The notes: generated by a model from the sequence alone, not told the origin. A stretch of DNA of 64,000 bases from Dyadobacter sp. CY343 (GCF_021390335.1 NZ_JAJUXK010000004.1:744001-808000); one strand, 5' to 3'. Shown: positions 18,733-28,378, counted from the first letter of the stretch. Numbers and translations are program-made.

Positions 18733-20124
18733 TTACATTTTAATAAACTCGACCCGCCTGTTGTTCGCTTTACCTTCGGACGTCGCATTGGGCGATGCAG
18801 GCTCCGCTTCTCCTTTCCCGTCGGTTTCCAACCTTGCCGCATCGACCCCGAAGTCCTTTGATAATGCTTCCCTGACAGATGCAGCACGCTTTTTGGATAA
18901 TGCAAGATTACTGCCTTCGTCACCATCGGAGTCGGTATGCCCGATGATCTTCACCTTCACTGTTCCGTTTTCAGTTAAAACAGTCGCAATATCTTTCAGT
19001 ACGCCGTACGATTCCGGTTTGATATTGGCTGAATTCACATCGAACAAAATCCCGGTGGTCGAAAATTTCCCTTCTGTGATCAGCTTGCTGCGCGTATCGG
19101 GCGCACCTACCGCGATCCGCATGTTGGAAACGAAATATTTGTCTGCTTCCTGGTGGTAACCCGCATTTGAGAATCCGATAAAATTATATTTCGTGTCCTG
19201 GTTAAATGCCCTCGGCAAGTCCCAAACCTTGAAATCGTCGACATACAAACGAAGCCGGGTTTTCTGCCGCCATATTGAAATCTTCACCGGGTTATGGTCC
19301 TGCACGTGAAATGCAGGAATGCTCTTCTCGTTTTTCATCAAAGAACCCGCCGGATCAGCACCAAATACATTAAAGAAAGCCAGCCCCTGCTGCCCGCCTG
19401 CGTTTTTCGGATGCAAGCCGAGTTCTATTCCATTCTTTTTATCACCGTCAAAAGATTTCCAGTGCGTAAAGTTTTTGGCAGGATCGGCCACTTCTGCTAT
19501 GATCGCACGCAGGTAACCCGAGTAAAAGCTGAAATCGGAGGTCGACGCCAGCATAAATTCAAGTGTAAAATTCTCTGGCAATGCGTTAACGAATTCGGGA
19601 TAAAAAACACCCTCCGGCCCAAGCAGCAGCCATTTTCCTTCAGTACCCTCGATCGTAACCACTTCTCCCGAAGAATTCGTGTTCCACTTCGCAGGAAAAT
19701 CGCCCACCGCATCCTGCGAAAAATCCTCAACCGCCACAACCTTGTCGCCCGGAATAAAATCAAATTTGCTATACGATTTCAAAGAACCTTTCTCAGACTC
19801 GTCTGTAGCCACAGCCACTTTCGCATGCTCACCCCCGGCCGGCTCAGCAGTCGCAGCCCCTTCCTCCCTTCCTCCCTTCCCTCCATTCTCCCCCTTCTCC
19901 TCTCCGCCCGCTTTCGATCCTTCTTCCTTCTTCTTTTTCTTAAACATATTCCCAATCCCTTCTTCGAGAGAATCAAACCCTTTGTCGACAGCCTGGTCGA
20001 CCTTCCTGTTAGCGCGGTTCTCGGCCTGCCGCTCCACTACCCTTGTGGGATCGCTGATCCTGATCTGTGCAAATGACACGATCGATATCAATGTCAGAAT
20101 AAAAATGCTGCTGATGCTCCTCAT
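18733..20124 (-). CDS. OmpA-family outer-membrane/peptidoglycan-binding protein
   Basis: The 463-residue protein has a signal peptide (residues 1-19), a highly charged low-complexity linker at about 55-100 (Lys/Glu/Gly runs), a jelly-roll-like middle domain (WNTNSSGEVVTIEG onward), and a C-terminal OmpA domain at about 350-463. The latter shows FDVNSANIKPESYGVLKDI, IIGHTDSDGDEGSNLALSKK and NRRVEFIKM, the peptidoglycan-binding signature. It likely anchors the outer surface to the cell wall. The next gene (17929) is 60 nt downstream on the same strand. Confidence 0.82.
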   Translation of the reverse strand: MRSISSIFILTLISIVSFAQIRISDPTRVVERQAENRANRKVDQAVDKGFDSLEEGIGNMFKKKKKEEGSKAGGEEKGENGGKGGREEGAATAEPAGGEHAKVAVATDESEKGSLKSYSKFDFIPGDKVVAVEDFSQDAVGDFPAKWNTNSSGEVVTIEGTEGKWLLLGPEGVFYPEFVNALPENFTLEFMLASTSDFSFYSGYLRAIIAEVADPAKNFTHWKSFDGDKKNGIELGLHPKNAGGQQGLAFFNVFGADPAGSLMKNEKSIPAFHVQDHNPVKISIWRQKTRLRLYVDDFKVWDLPRAFNQDTKYNFIGFSNAGYHQEADKYFVSNMRIAVGAPDTRSKLITEGKFSTTGILFDVNSANIKPESYGVLKDIATVLTENGTVKVKIIGHTDSDGDEGSNLALSKKRAASVREALSKDFGVDAARLETDGKGEAEPASPNATSEGKANNRRVEFIKM

Positions 20125-20282
20125 ATTGAATGTGCGTTTATGGAATTATTACCATATTAAATATACACAATTGACTAACTGGCTGAATATTAATTGAGTT
20201 AGCGGTGATGAGGTTCAGGGTAGGTATTTGAATGGTCATTTCCTGCGAAGATCGTAACTTGCGTCCCATTTGAAAGATCCAC

Positions 20283-21092
20283 ATGAATTATCAGTTCGAG
20301 ACAAGGAGTATTACTTTACAACCCGGGAAGCGCATTTATTTTTCTTCGGATTATCATTTGGGAGTTCCGTCGGCTACCAGCAGCCGCGAGCGGGAGAAGC
20401 TGATCGTCAAGTGGCTGGAATACATTGAAGCCGATGCGCAAACCATTTTTTTGGTCGGTGATATATTTGATTTCTGGTTTGAATACAAAACCGTAGTTCC
20501 GAAAGGGTTCGTCAGATTGCTCGGCAAGCTCGCCGAATTATCCGATAAAGGTATTGAGCTGATCATTTTTACGGGTAACCACGATATGTGGATGTCGGGT
20601 TACCTGACGGAAGAACTTGGTGCGGCTATTTACCGTAATCCAGTCAGTTTCAACTTCATTACAGCAAAGGGAACTACTAAAACGCTCGTCGGCCACGGCG
20701 ATGGACTTGGGCCTGGGGATACCACTTACAAGTTTTTGAAGCGCATATTCGAGAGTCCGTTTTTCCAGCTGATATTCCGCTGGACGCACCCCGACTTTGG
20801 GATCTGGATTGCCACAGCGTGGTCAAAAAGCAGCCGCGCGGCAAATGTCAACAAGGGTGAAGAGCGCTTTTTAGGAGCAGATAATGAATGGCTTTTTCAA
20901 TATTGCAGAGAAGTACATTCCCGAAACCCGCATCACTACTACATATTCGGACATCGGCACCTGACGCTTGATATGCAGGTGGCTATTGATTCAAGATATA
21001 TTAATCTGGGAGAATGGGTCACCCAACAACATTATGCAGTGTTTGACGGTACCCGTATGGATTTAAAGAAATTTATTCCTCAACCCGCGTGA
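20283..21092 (+). CDS. lpxH: UDP-2,3-diacylglucosamine diphosphatase (LpxH-type)
   Basis: The 269-residue calcineurin-like phosphoesterase carries all metal motifs of LpxH: SDYHLG (residues 22-27), GDIFDFWFE, GNHDMWM, GHGDGLGPGD and FGHRH. LpxH removes UMP from UDP-2,3-diacyl-GlcN to give lipid X in lipid A synthesis, on the inner face of the membrane. The GDIFDFWFE variant is common in Bacteroidota homologues. Its TGA stop abuts the stop of the next, convergent gene. Confidence 0.85.
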   Translation: MNYQFETRSITLQPGKRIYFSSDYHLGVPSATSSREREKLIVKWLEYIEADAQTIFLVGDIFDFWFEYKTVVPKGFVRLLGKLAELSDKGIELIIFTGNHDMWMSGYLTEELGAAIYRNPVSFNFITAKGTTKTLVGHGDGLGPGDTTYKFLKRIFESPFFQLIFRWTHPDFGIWIATAWSKSSRAANVNKGEERFLGADNEWLFQYCREVHSRNPHHYYIFGHRHLTLDMQVAIDSRYINLGEWVTQQHYAVFDGTRMDLKKFIPQPA

Positions 21093-21842
21093 TCAGTCTG
21101 CGGCGTTTTTCTTTGGGTTTTCTCTCTCAGATGAGGGGATGAAATCTTCTTTCTGAATATTCTCGCGCGGCGCTGCATTCAGCTCTTTGCGCCAGTCTTT
21201 TTGTTTCAAATCACCTTTCTTGACAGACTTAATAAAGTTGGCCCAGGCAAATGGATTTAAGAACGGAAATGTGGTGGCGAAGCCTTTTCCCGCTGCCGAT
21301 TCGCGGCCAAACATGAGCTGGTCCATGGAATACCGGTAATTCGTCTGCGCATTGTTGGGAACCTGCGCGGCCATTCTGTTAATGTAATCCGGATCCGTAC
21401 TTCTCGCCAAAGCGTCGCGATCTGCCTGATCGGGCAATTTCAATTCCAGGAATGCTTTCTTGAATTCTTCTTCGGTAGAATAAGGATAAATAGTTACCCC
21501 AGAGAGCGTTACCACATCTTCGCGTAATGCTACAATAGCCGAGTATATGTCTGAATTGTAATTTCTTGGAACAATATGATATTGATTTTTAAAACCAACA
21601 TACCCAAAAACGATACTGTCACCCGGGAAAACCTTGATAGTAAAAGATCCGTCGCTTCTTGATAAGGTACCACGACCGGCGTTGACAATAAAGATCGTCG
21701 CGCCCGGCAGGATCTCGGTTTGCTTTCCACCTACAACCATCCCCGAGAATGTGATCGCTTTATGTTCTCCCTGCGCAAATACTTCCTGACCAGCCAGCAG
21801 CCCCGCGATCACCAAAAACAATATCAAAAAACTACGTTTCAT
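21093..21842 (-). CDS. Exported CarboxypepD_reg-like domain protein
   Basis: A 249-residue protein with a signal peptide (residues 1-23). Residues 33-115 form a carboxypeptidase-regulatory-like beta-sandwich with ILPGATIFIVNAGRGTLSRSDGSFTI cut here to ILPGATIFIVNAGRG and SDGSFTIKVFPGDSIVFGYVGF, the same fold that opens TonB-dependent receptors, but no receptor barrel follows. The remaining 130 residues are polar and unassigned. It may be a periplasmic or surface protein; function unknown. Confidence 0.65.
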   Translation of the reverse strand: MKRSFLILFLVIAGLLAGQEVFAQGEHKAITFSGMVVGGKQTEILPGATIFIVNAGRGTLSRSDGSFTIKVFPGDSIVFGYVGFKNQYHIVPRNYNSDIYSAIVALREDVVTLSGVTIYPYSTEEEFKKAFLELKLPDQADRDALARSTDPDYINRMAAQVPNNAQTNYRYSMDQLMFGRESAAGKGFATTFPFLNPFAWANFIKSVKKGDLKQKDWRKELNAAPRENIQKEDFIPSSERENPKKNAAD

Positions 21843-22017
21843 TCGTTCAAGATTATACTTAAAAAGACCATTATGATAATTACTCTGGCCTTCAAAGTTT
21901 CATTTTTTAAATGCTGATAGACCTTTTCGCTTGAAGTGTGTAAAAAAAAACTGTTCCTTATTAAAGAACGACCCGCGCTCGGGAGGATTGCCTGCTGCTG
22001 ATATAAAGGCGGAGCAG

Positions 22018-22851
22018 TCAGGAAAATAACTTTAAAAACGTGACAATAAATGGAGCGGAAAGCAGCAGGCCATCGAAACGGTCCAAAAAACCACCGTGAC
22101 CGGGAATGCTGCTGCCGGAATCTTTGATAGCAATGCTGCGCTTAAAAAGTGACTCCACCAGATCCCCGTAAGTACCTACAACTACGATAATAGCGCCAAT
22201 GCAATACCATTTCCAAGGTTCGAAGGTACGGAAATAATGCCCCAATGCAAATGCGATAAAGGCTGCAAAAATGGCACTTCCAACGGCTCCTTCCCAAGAC
22301 TTTTTAGGCGAAATCCGCTCAAAAAGCTTCCTTTTTCCGAAATTTGTTCCTGCAAAATAGCCACCAATATCCGAGGCCCAGAGTATCAGAAGACTCCCCA
22401 GCACGATCTCATAATTGTACCGCCCGCCACGCATCGCCATTACGATGATCAATGCAAAAGGCAGCGCCACGTAGATGATCCCCAGAAAGGTGAAACCAAT
22501 ATTGGTAAACGGTTTCAGATCATTCTTTTTATAGAGCTTGATAAAGAAAATCATCGACAACAAGGGGCTGATAATGAAGTAGTTTTCAAACGGAACAATG
22601 TCCTGCTCTATCAGATACGCAAGTAACATCATAACTGTGCCACAGAAGGTACCATAATATGTAAGCGGCTGATTTCCGTCGAGCCCCAGGAGCTTGTAAA
22701 ATTCAAGCTGGGTAAGCGAACTGATCGTGCAGAAAAGCAGTAGAAAGGTTAGTTCATTGTAGAGAATGCAACCGATAATTACAAATACGCCAGCCAGCGC
22801 CGTGATGGTTCTTTGCTGTAAATTACTCAGTTTGCTTAATCGAGTCTTCAT
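22018..22851 (-). CDS. cdsA: Phosphatidate cytidylyltransferase
   Basis: This 277-residue membrane protein makes CDP-diacylglycerol from phosphatidate and CTP. It has about eight hydrophobic helices and ends with the CDP-diglyceride synthetase signature, here DSGSSIPGHGGFLDRFDGLLLS, of which the Gly-His-Gly-Gly and Asp-Arg-x-Asp residues are diagnostic. The start ATG 22851 lies 29 nt inside the upstream DUF2007 gene, so the two are translationally linked. Confidence 0.93.
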   Translation of the reverse strand: MKTRLSKLSNLQQRTITALAGVFVIIGCILYNELTFLLLFCTISSLTQLEFYKLLGLDGNQPLTYYGTFCGTVMMLLAYLIEQDIVPFENYFIISPLLSMIFFIKLYKKNDLKPFTNIGFTFLGIIYVALPFALIIVMAMRGGRYNYEIVLGSLLILWASDIGGYFAGTNFGKRKLFERISPKKSWEGAVGSAIFAAFIAFALGHYFRTFEPWKWYCIGAIIVVVGTYGDLVESLFKRSIAIKDSGSSIPGHGGFLDRFDGLLLSAPFIVTFLKLFS

Positions 22852-23050
22852 TCATTAGTATCGTTTGAGCCGTAGGTAAGTCGCTGACAGGCACGTGCAC
22901 TTCACACATACCGAAGATAGGATAACTGCTATCCTTTTTGTTGACAATCACCGCCGGAATCCCATTTTGCTCTAATATCTCACGCGCTATCTCAGCCCTG
23001 ATCATTTGGTCGCTTTGATATGCTTTTACCCAATTCTCCTCCATATTCAT
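22823..23050 (-). CDS. DUF2007 domain-containing protein
   Basis: A 75-residue protein matching DUF2007 (putative signal-transducing, PII-like fold): VKAYQSDQMIRAEIAREIL, then NGIPAVIVNKKDSSYP and a final EVHVPVSDLPTA strand-helix. Either ATG 23050 or 23044 could start it. Such small proteins are widespread in Bacteroidota and of unknown role. It lies between the CPBP protease and cdsA and overlaps the start of cdsA. Confidence 0.82.
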   Translation of the reverse strand: MNMEENWVKAYQSDQMIRAEIAREILEQNGIPAVIVNKKDSSYPIFGMCEVHVPVSDLPTAQTILMNEDSIKQTE

Positions 23051-23068
23051 TTAAATTTTAAAGTTCTG

Positions 23069-24028
23069 TTAACGCTGCACTGTCCCCTGCCCGCTCGCAT
23101 TTACCTGCCTGATAAACCGCAATATCGCCATTGACATGAAGAATGAAAGCGCAATCAGCAAAATCGGCATTGATTTTGTTTCTTCAATATCGATTTTAAT
23201 GATACCTAGGTTGCGTAAGTACATCATTACCAGCACGAATCCATTATTTACGAAATGCGCTAATACTGCAACCCAGAAATTACCGGTCCAGTAAAATAAG
23301 TAGCCGAACAAAGCGCCAAGCAGCATTCTTGGCAGGAATCCGTAGAACTGAAAATGTATCGCACTGAAAATCGCGGCCGAAACCCAGATCGCCAGGTGTC
23401 CGTTGCCGGTCAGCCGTTGTATCTTGGTTTGCAGCACCCCGCGAAACAGAGCCTCCTCGCCCAGTGCGGGCAGCAGTGTCACTACAAATAATGCGATCAG
23501 AAGCTGACTGAAACTCTTGTAATTCGTGATAAATTCGGTCATCACCGAAAGCTGATCTTCCTTATGCCGCATCCAGCGTTCGAGTCCGGATAATGCGTCG
23601 GGCAGCTTCATGGAAGCATTTAAATCAATGAATAAGCTATTGACAGGAATGAAAACGAGGACGAGCATAAACGCCAGTGCCCAGATGATAGCAGGCGGAT
23701 TCTTGGTAGGGCTGATGTCGCTCACCGGTTTCCTTTCAATATAAAGCCAGAAAAGCAGTGAAGGCAGCAGATAGGAAAAGAAATGGACGGTACCCTGCAA
23801 GATCATTAATGCATTCCAGCCGTTGGGTACCTGTGCAGGATTAGTGATGAGGTGATTGAGAATTACAGTGACACTTTCCTGGTGGGAAGAAAAAAGTAGC
23901 GCGAGAACTGCTACTGCCAGGATATTCCCTACTGCCATTCCAATGAGCACAAACCCGGTCAAAACCAATAAACTGCCCCACGCTGTGGGCGGTCGGGAAA
24001 CCACCAGATCCTGATTACTATTTTGCAT
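23069..24028 (-). CDS. CPBP-family intramembrane metalloprotease
   Basis: A 319-residue protein with about eight membrane helices. The CAAX/bacteriocin-processing (Abi) motifs are present: EEALFRGVL (the catalytic Glu-Glu and Arg), FSAIHFQF and HFVNNGFV. ATG 24028 is chosen over a TTG at 24058. It heads the group with DUF2007 and cdsA, 18 nt apart. The substrate is unknown; a role in membrane-protein processing is inferred from the family. Confidence 0.88.
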   Translation of the reverse strand: MQNSNQDLVVSRPPTAWGSLLVLTGFVLIGMAVGNILAVAVLALLFSSHQESVTVILNHLITNPAQVPNGWNALMILQGTVHFFSYLLPSLLFWLYIERKPVSDISPTKNPPAIIWALAFMLVLVFIPVNSLFIDLNASMKLPDALSGLERWMRHKEDQLSVMTEFITNYKSFSQLLIALFVVTLLPALGEEALFRGVLQTKIQRLTGNGHLAIWVSAAIFSAIHFQFYGFLPRMLLGALFGYLFYWTGNFWVAVLAHFVNNGFVLVMMYLRNLGIIKIDIEETKSMPILLIALSFFMSMAILRFIRQVNASGQGTVQR

Positions 24029-24136
24029 AATTGGTGTAAATTTACAGTTTATTATCAATTTAAAAATAAGCGCTTAACAAACAAGAGCTTCAAAAACGCT
24101 ACTTAAAACAGCCGTTTTAAACACTTTTCAACAGAA

Positions 24137-25126
24137 ATGGTTAAGATTGGAAATATAGAACTGAGCGATTTCCCCCTGCTCCTCGCTCCGATGGAAGATG
24201 TAAGCGATCCTCCGTTCAGGGCGGTGTGTAAGGAAAATGGGGCCGATCTGATGTACACCGAATTTGTATCGTCCGAAGGGCTGATCCGCGATGCAGCAAA
24301 AAGCGTGCAAAAGCTGGACATATTCGAATACGAGCGCCCGGTGGGCATTCAGCTTTTCGGGAGCGACGTGGAAACGATGGGTTCTTGCGCCGAAATCGCT
24401 TCCCGAGTAAACCCCGACCTGATCGACATTAATTATGGCTGCCCAGTGAAGAATGTAGCCTGCCGCGGCGCAGGAGCCGCTTTATTGCAGGATGTGCCGA
24501 AAATGGTGAAAATGACAGAGGCGGTGATCAAGTCGACGCATTTGCCTGTAACAGTCAAAACAAGGCTGGGTTGGGACGAGAATACGAAGAATGTCCAGGA
24601 AGTGGCCGAGCGTTTGCAGGATATTGGTATTAAAGCATTATCAGTCCACGGTCGCACGCGTGTTCAGATGTACAAAGGCGAGGCAGACTGGTCATTGATT
24701 GCCAAAATCAAGGAAAATCCCCGTATTACCATTCCGATATTCGGTAACGGCGATGTGGATACACCCGAAAAAGCGGTGGAATACAGAAACCGGTTTGGCG
24801 TGGATGGCATTATGATCGGCCGGGCGACGATCGGGAATCCGTGGATTTTCAATGAAATAAAACACTTTATGAAAACCGGCGAAAAACTCGCTCCGCCTAC
24901 AATGGAGCAGCGCGTGGATGTGTGCCGGAGACACGTTGAATTTTCTATACGCTGGAAAGGGCCGGTAGCAGGTGTATTTGAAATGCGCAGGCATTATACC
25001 AACTATTTCAAGGGTATGGAACATTTTAAACCGTATCGGATGAGATTGGTGGAAGCGATGACATTTGACGAACTGGATTATATCCTGAAAGAAATAGCCA
25101 ACAATTACAGCGAGATCCTATGCTGA
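24137..25126 (+). CDS. dusB: tRNA-dihydrouridine synthase DusB
   Basis: The 329-residue flavoenzyme reduces specific uridines in tRNA. It has the FMN barrel start LLAPMEDVSDPPFR, the catalytic-Cys motif INYGCPVKNVACRGAGAAL and the phosphate-binding IMIGRATIGNPWIF. The length and motif spelling fit DusB. Its stop codon overlaps the start of the biotin carrier gene by 7 nt. Confidence 0.92.
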   Translation: MVKIGNIELSDFPLLLAPMEDVSDPPFRAVCKENGADLMYTEFVSSEGLIRDAAKSVQKLDIFEYERPVGIQLFGSDVETMGSCAEIASRVNPDLIDINYGCPVKNVACRGAGAALLQDVPKMVKMTEAVIKSTHLPVTVKTRLGWDENTKNVQEVAERLQDIGIKALSVHGRTRVQMYKGEADWSLIAKIKENPRITIPIFGNGDVDTPEKAVEYRNRFGVDGIMIGRATIGNPWIFNEIKHFMKTGEKLAPPTMEQRVDVCRRHVEFSIRWKGPVAGVFEMRRHYTNYFKGMEHFKPYRMRLVEAMTFDELDYILKEIANNYSEILC

Positions 25127-25656
25127 AAATCACGGTTGCCACCGATGCAGTAACTGACAATTTCCCGGCGACCGACGAGACCAGGACGTTAGAAATTAGT
25201 AGTACACCAGAAGGCTGGCTGATCGGCGAAACGCTTTTTGACGGAGATATTGTGCAGATCAGCGAGAACCAGTACCACCTGATCTGGAAAAACAAATCTT
25301 ATAATATTGAAATCCTGAATCGTGAGCGCGCGGAAAAGTCTTTTCACCTGCTCATCAACGGAACAGAATATTTTACTACCGCCAAAGACAATTTAGACCT
25401 GTTACTCGAAGGAATGGGACTTCAAAACAGCGATTCAAAAAAGGTAAATCATATTAAAGCGCCTATGCCGGGGCTTATACAATCCATAGCAGTTGCGGAG
25501 GGAGACCAGGTCAGTAAGGGAGATATTCTGCTGGTACTGGTTGCGATGAAAATGGAAAACGTAATCAAGTCTGCCGGAAATGGCATTGTGAAGTCACTTA
25601 AAATAGCTCCGGGTGAAATTGTTGAAAAAAACCAGGTATTAATGGAGTTTCAATAA
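25120..25656 (+). CDS. Biotin carboxyl carrier-like protein
   Basis: A 178-residue protein whose C-terminal 70 residues are a biotinyl domain, with the biotinylation motif VAMKMENVI (Lys144) and the preceding KAPMPGLIQSI. The N-terminal 100 residues are a separate domain seen in single-gene carrier proteins of acyl-CoA or pyruvate carboxylases. It begins inside dusB, which implies coupled translation. No carboxylase is adjacent; the acyl-CoA carboxyltransferase at 482 is the only partner in this window. This is inference. Confidence 0.88.
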   Translation: MLKITVATDAVTDNFPATDETRTLEISSTPEGWLIGETLFDGDIVQISENQYHLIWKNKSYNIEILNRERAEKSFHLLINGTEYFTTAKDNLDLLLEGMGLQNSDSKKVNHIKAPMPGLIQSIAVAEGDQVSKGDILLVLVAMKMENVIKSAGNGIVKSLKIAPGEIVEKNQVLMEFQ

Positions 25657-25661
25657 ATAGC

Positions 25662-25693
25662 TTGGTAATCTGGACTCTGTCCGCTTATTTTTA
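25662..25693 (+). promoter_or_regulatory. Candidate promoter of pyrH-frr
   Basis: TTG, 21 bp, then TATTTTTA (one mismatch to TAnnTTTG) lies 27 nt upstream of the pyrH ATG. Confidence 0.5.
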
Positions 25694-25719
25694 CGGGCAA
25701 AAACACCGATATCATAATC

Positions 25720-26439
25720 ATGCCCGAACCAAAATACAAACGTTTATTACTTAAATTAAGCGGTGAAGCCCTTAATGGTGGCGATAAGGCCCAGGTGATC
25801 GATTTTAACATTCTGGACAATTACGCAAACGAAATTAAAAGGATTGCTGATGTCGGAGTTCAGATTGCGATCGTAATTGGGGGAGGAAATATTTTCCGCG
25901 GCGCGTCGGTAGAAAAGTCCGGGATTGACAGGGTACAGGGAGACCATATGGGCATGCTGGCTACCGTGATCAATGGAATGGCTATCCAAAGTTCACTCGA
26001 AAAACATGGTATTCAAACGAGATTGATGTCGGCGATCAAAATGGAGCAGGTTTGCGAACCTTTGATCCGTCGCCGCGCGATTCGTCACCTTGAAAAGGGG
26101 CGGGTTGTCATTTTCGGAGCAGGAACCGGGAATCCCTATTTTACAACAGATACCACAGCCGGTTTGCGCGCTATTGAATCCGAGTCAGAAGTTGTTTTGA
26201 AAGGTACCCGGGTTGACGGCGTTTACACAGCTGATCCTGAAAAAGACTTTACTGCTACCAAATATTCCAGGCTCACATTCGACGAGGCGCTGTCTAAAAA
26301 CCTGAAAATCATGGATTTGACAGCATTCACGCTTTGCAAAGAAAATAATCTCCCTATTATCGTTTTTGATATGAACAAGCCAGGAAATCTGTACGATCTG
26401 GTGATGGGAGAGAATGTCGGAACACTTATATCGAACTAG
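25720..26439 (+). CDS. pyrH: UMP kinase
   Basis: The 239-residue amino-acid-kinase-fold enzyme phosphorylates UMP. It shows [12 protein letters not shown] at the start, the GGGNIFRG phosphate loop, and the [19 protein letters not shown] segment typical of bacterial PyrH. It is followed 23 nt later by frr, the common pyrH-frr order. Confidence 0.96.
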   Translation: MPEPKYKRLLLKLSGEALNGGDKAQVIDFNILDNYANEIKRIADVGVQIAIVIGGGNIFRGASVEKSGIDRVQGDHMGMLATVINGMAIQSSLEKHGIQTRLMSAIKMEQVCEPLIRRRAIRHLEKGRVVIFGAGTGNPYFTTDTTAGLRAIESESEVVLKGTRVDGVYTADPEKDFTATKYSRLTFDEALSKNLKIMDLTAFTLCKENNLPIIVFDMNKPGNLYDLVMGENVGTLISN

Positions 26440-26462
26440 GAGAATAGCATATTTATACAACA

Positions 26463-27023
26463 ATGGAAGAAATAGAATTATATCTGGAAGACGCCAAAGA
26501 AACTATGGAAGGCGCTATCAAACACCTTATCATTGAGTTAGGTAAAATCCGGGCCGGAAAAGCGTCTCCGCAAATGCTCGAAGGTCTCCAAATCGAATAC
26601 TACGGTTCAATGACTCCTTTGCAAAATGTGGCTACTATCAACACACCTGATGCGAGGACGATTGCGATCAAGCCTTTTGAGAAAAAAATCATCAATGAGA
26701 TTGAAAAAGCGATACGCAATGGAAACCTTGGTTTCTCGCCCTCAAACGATGGGGAAATGATCCGGATATCTGTGCCGCCCCTGAATGAGGAACGCAGGAA
26801 AGAATTGGCAAAAAGAGCTAAAAACGAAATCGAAACAGCGAAGATCAATATCCGTAATATCCGCCAGGACGCTAATAATTCACTTAGAAAGCTGACTAAG
26901 GAAGGAGTTGCGGAAGATCTAATAAAAGTAAGCGAAGACCGCGTTCAGAAGTTGACCGACGGATTTGTTGCCAAAGTGGAGCAAATTTATTCTGCGAAGG
27001 AAAAGGAGATCATGGAAGTCTAG
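26463..27023 (+). CDS. frr: Ribosome recycling factor
   Basis: The 186-residue protein is full length and matches RRF: helical ends plus a central beta domain with LRKLTKEGVAEDL and the GMTPLQNVATI-like loop (here GSMTPLQNVATI). It splits the post-termination ribosome with EF-G. A terminator follows the stop at once. Confidence 0.96.
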   Translation: MEEIELYLEDAKETMEGAIKHLIIELGKIRAGKASPQMLEGLQIEYYGSMTPLQNVATINTPDARTIAIKPFEKKIINEIEKAIRNGNLGFSPSNDGEMIRISVPPLNEERRKELAKRAKNEIETAKINIRNIRQDANNSLRKLTKEGVAEDLIKVSEDRVQKLTDGFVAKVEQIYSAKEKEIMEV

Positions 27024-27043
27024 TTCCAATCGCTTTGTAATAG

Positions 27044-27088
27044 AAAATGCCCCCAATCAGTGTTTCACTTTTTGGGGGCATTTTTTTT
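27044..27088 (+). terminator. Intrinsic terminator after frr
   Basis: A 12-bp stem (AAAATGCCCCCA with TGGGGGCATTTT) and a T run follow 20 nt after the frr stop. Confidence 0.85.
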
Positions 27089-27115
27089 AGCTTCTATTTA
27101 AAACAAAATTCGGTT

Positions 27116-28216
27116 TTAGACATTGAATCGGAAATGCATAATATCTCCGTCGGCAACTACATATTCTTTTCCTTCAACAGCCATTTTGCCAACTTCCTTC
27201 ACCCCAGCCTCAGTTTTATATTGCTCATAATCAGCAATTTTGATAACTTCTGCACGAATAAAGCCCTTTTCGAAATCACTGTGAATTACGCCCGCAGCCT
27301 GGGGTGCTCTCCAACCCTTCTCGATCGTCCAGGCACGTACTTCTTTCACGCCGGCAGTAAAGTAGGTGATCAGATTCAACAGTGAATAGGAAGCTTTGAT
27401 CAGTTTACTTAAACCCGATTCTTTCAAACCATATTCGCTCAAAAACATCTCGTGCTCCTCCGGATCCTCGATTTCAGAGATCTGAGATTCAATAGCTGCA
27501 CAAAGAATAATTACTTCCGCACCCTCCTTTTCAACTGTTTCCCTCAATTTCTCAGAATATTCGTTACCTGTCAGCATTGAACCTTCATCTACATTGGCCA
27601 CGTACAATACTGGCTTGGCAGTCAGCAATTGGAGGTCGCCGATCACAGCCTCTTTGGTCTCGTCGTCAATTTCCAGGCTTCTTGCATTATTTCCGGCTTC
27701 GAGGGTCGATTTGTATTTTTTCAACCATTCCAATTCTGCCTTTGCTTTGGCATCACCGGCACGCGCGCCTTTCTCTGTACGTTGTATTTTCTTGTCAACC
27801 GATTCCAAATCTTTCAACTGAAGTTCGGCGTCGATGATTTCTTTATCGAAAACAGGATCCACACGACCTTCCACGTGCACCACGTTCTCGTCCTGAAAGC
27901 AGCGAACAACGTGCACGATAGCGTCGACTTCACGGATATTGGCCAAAAATTTGTTCCCCAAGCCTGCGCCCTGGCTCGCACCTTTCACAAGGCCGGCTAT
28001 GTCCACAAACTCGATAATTGTAGGGATCACTTTCTGAGGCTTGACAAGGCTAGTCAGAATTTCCAGGCGCTCGTCGGGTACGGTCACGACGCCCACATTG
28101 GGTTCGATAGTACAGAATGGATAATTGGCAGCTTCGGCTTTTCCGGTAGAAATGGCATTAAAGAGAGTGGATTTCCCAACATTTGGCAACCCAACGATCC
28201 CGCATTGAAGACTCAT
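27116..28216 (-). CDS. ychF: Redox-regulated ATPase YchF
   Basis: The 366-residue Obg-family ATPase has the P-loop [14 protein letters not shown] near residue 8, the G3-like [19 protein letters not shown] and a C-terminal TGS domain ending in [15 protein letters not shown]. It binds ATP rather than GTP and associates with ribosomes. ATG 28216 is the only sensible start. Confidence 0.95.
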   Translation of the reverse strand: MSLQCGIVGLPNVGKSTLFNAISTGKAEAANYPFCTIEPNVGVVTVPDERLEILTSLVKPQKVIPTIIEFVDIAGLVKGASQGAGLGNKFLANIREVDAIVHVVRCFQDENVVHVEGRVDPVFDKEIIDAELQLKDLESVDKKIQRTEKGARAGDAKAKAELEWLKKYKSTLEAGNNARSLEIDDETKEAVIGDLQLLTAKPVLYVANVDEGSMLTGNEYSEKLRETVEKEGAEVIILCAAIESQISEIEDPEEHEMFLSEYGLKESGLSKLIKASYSLLNLITYFTAGVKEVRAWTIEKGWRAPQAAGVIHSDFEKGFIRAEVIKIADYEQYKTEAGVKEVGKMAVEGKEYVVADGDIMHFRFNV

Positions 28217-28298
28217 AGATTAGAAGTATGCAGTGAATAGCAGGCACTCTTCTTATTGTAAAGCAAAGAACTCCTGACTGCTAAATTAAATTTTTTTG

Positions 28299-28330
28299 CA
28301 AAATTACCATTTAGCGAGTACAAAAACCAA
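28299..28330 (-). promoter_or_regulatory. Candidate ychF promoter
   Basis: On the minus strand TTG, 21 bp, then TAATTTTG predicts a start near 28293 and a leader of about 77 nt. The -33 end overlaps the left edge of the DUF3276 terminator. Confidence 0.55.
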
Positions 28331-28360
28331 AAGCCTTCGTAATTGATTGCGAAGGCTTTT
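28329..28360 (-). terminator. Intrinsic terminator after the DUF3276 gene
   Basis: An 11-bp perfect stem (AAAAGCCTTCG with CGAAGGCTTTT) with a 10-nt loop follows the DUF3276 stop; T-rich sequence continues on the minus strand. Confidence 0.7.
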
Positions 28361-28378
28361 TATATTAAAGTAAAAATT

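Noticed and set aside
22823..22851. Frameshift fusing DUF2007 and cdsA
   Set aside because: Both proteins are complete at both ends; the 29-nt overlap is ordinary coupled-gene structure.
27629..28240. 203-residue open frame antisense to ychF
   Set aside because: Shadow of the strongly conserved ATPase gene, with no signal or domain.
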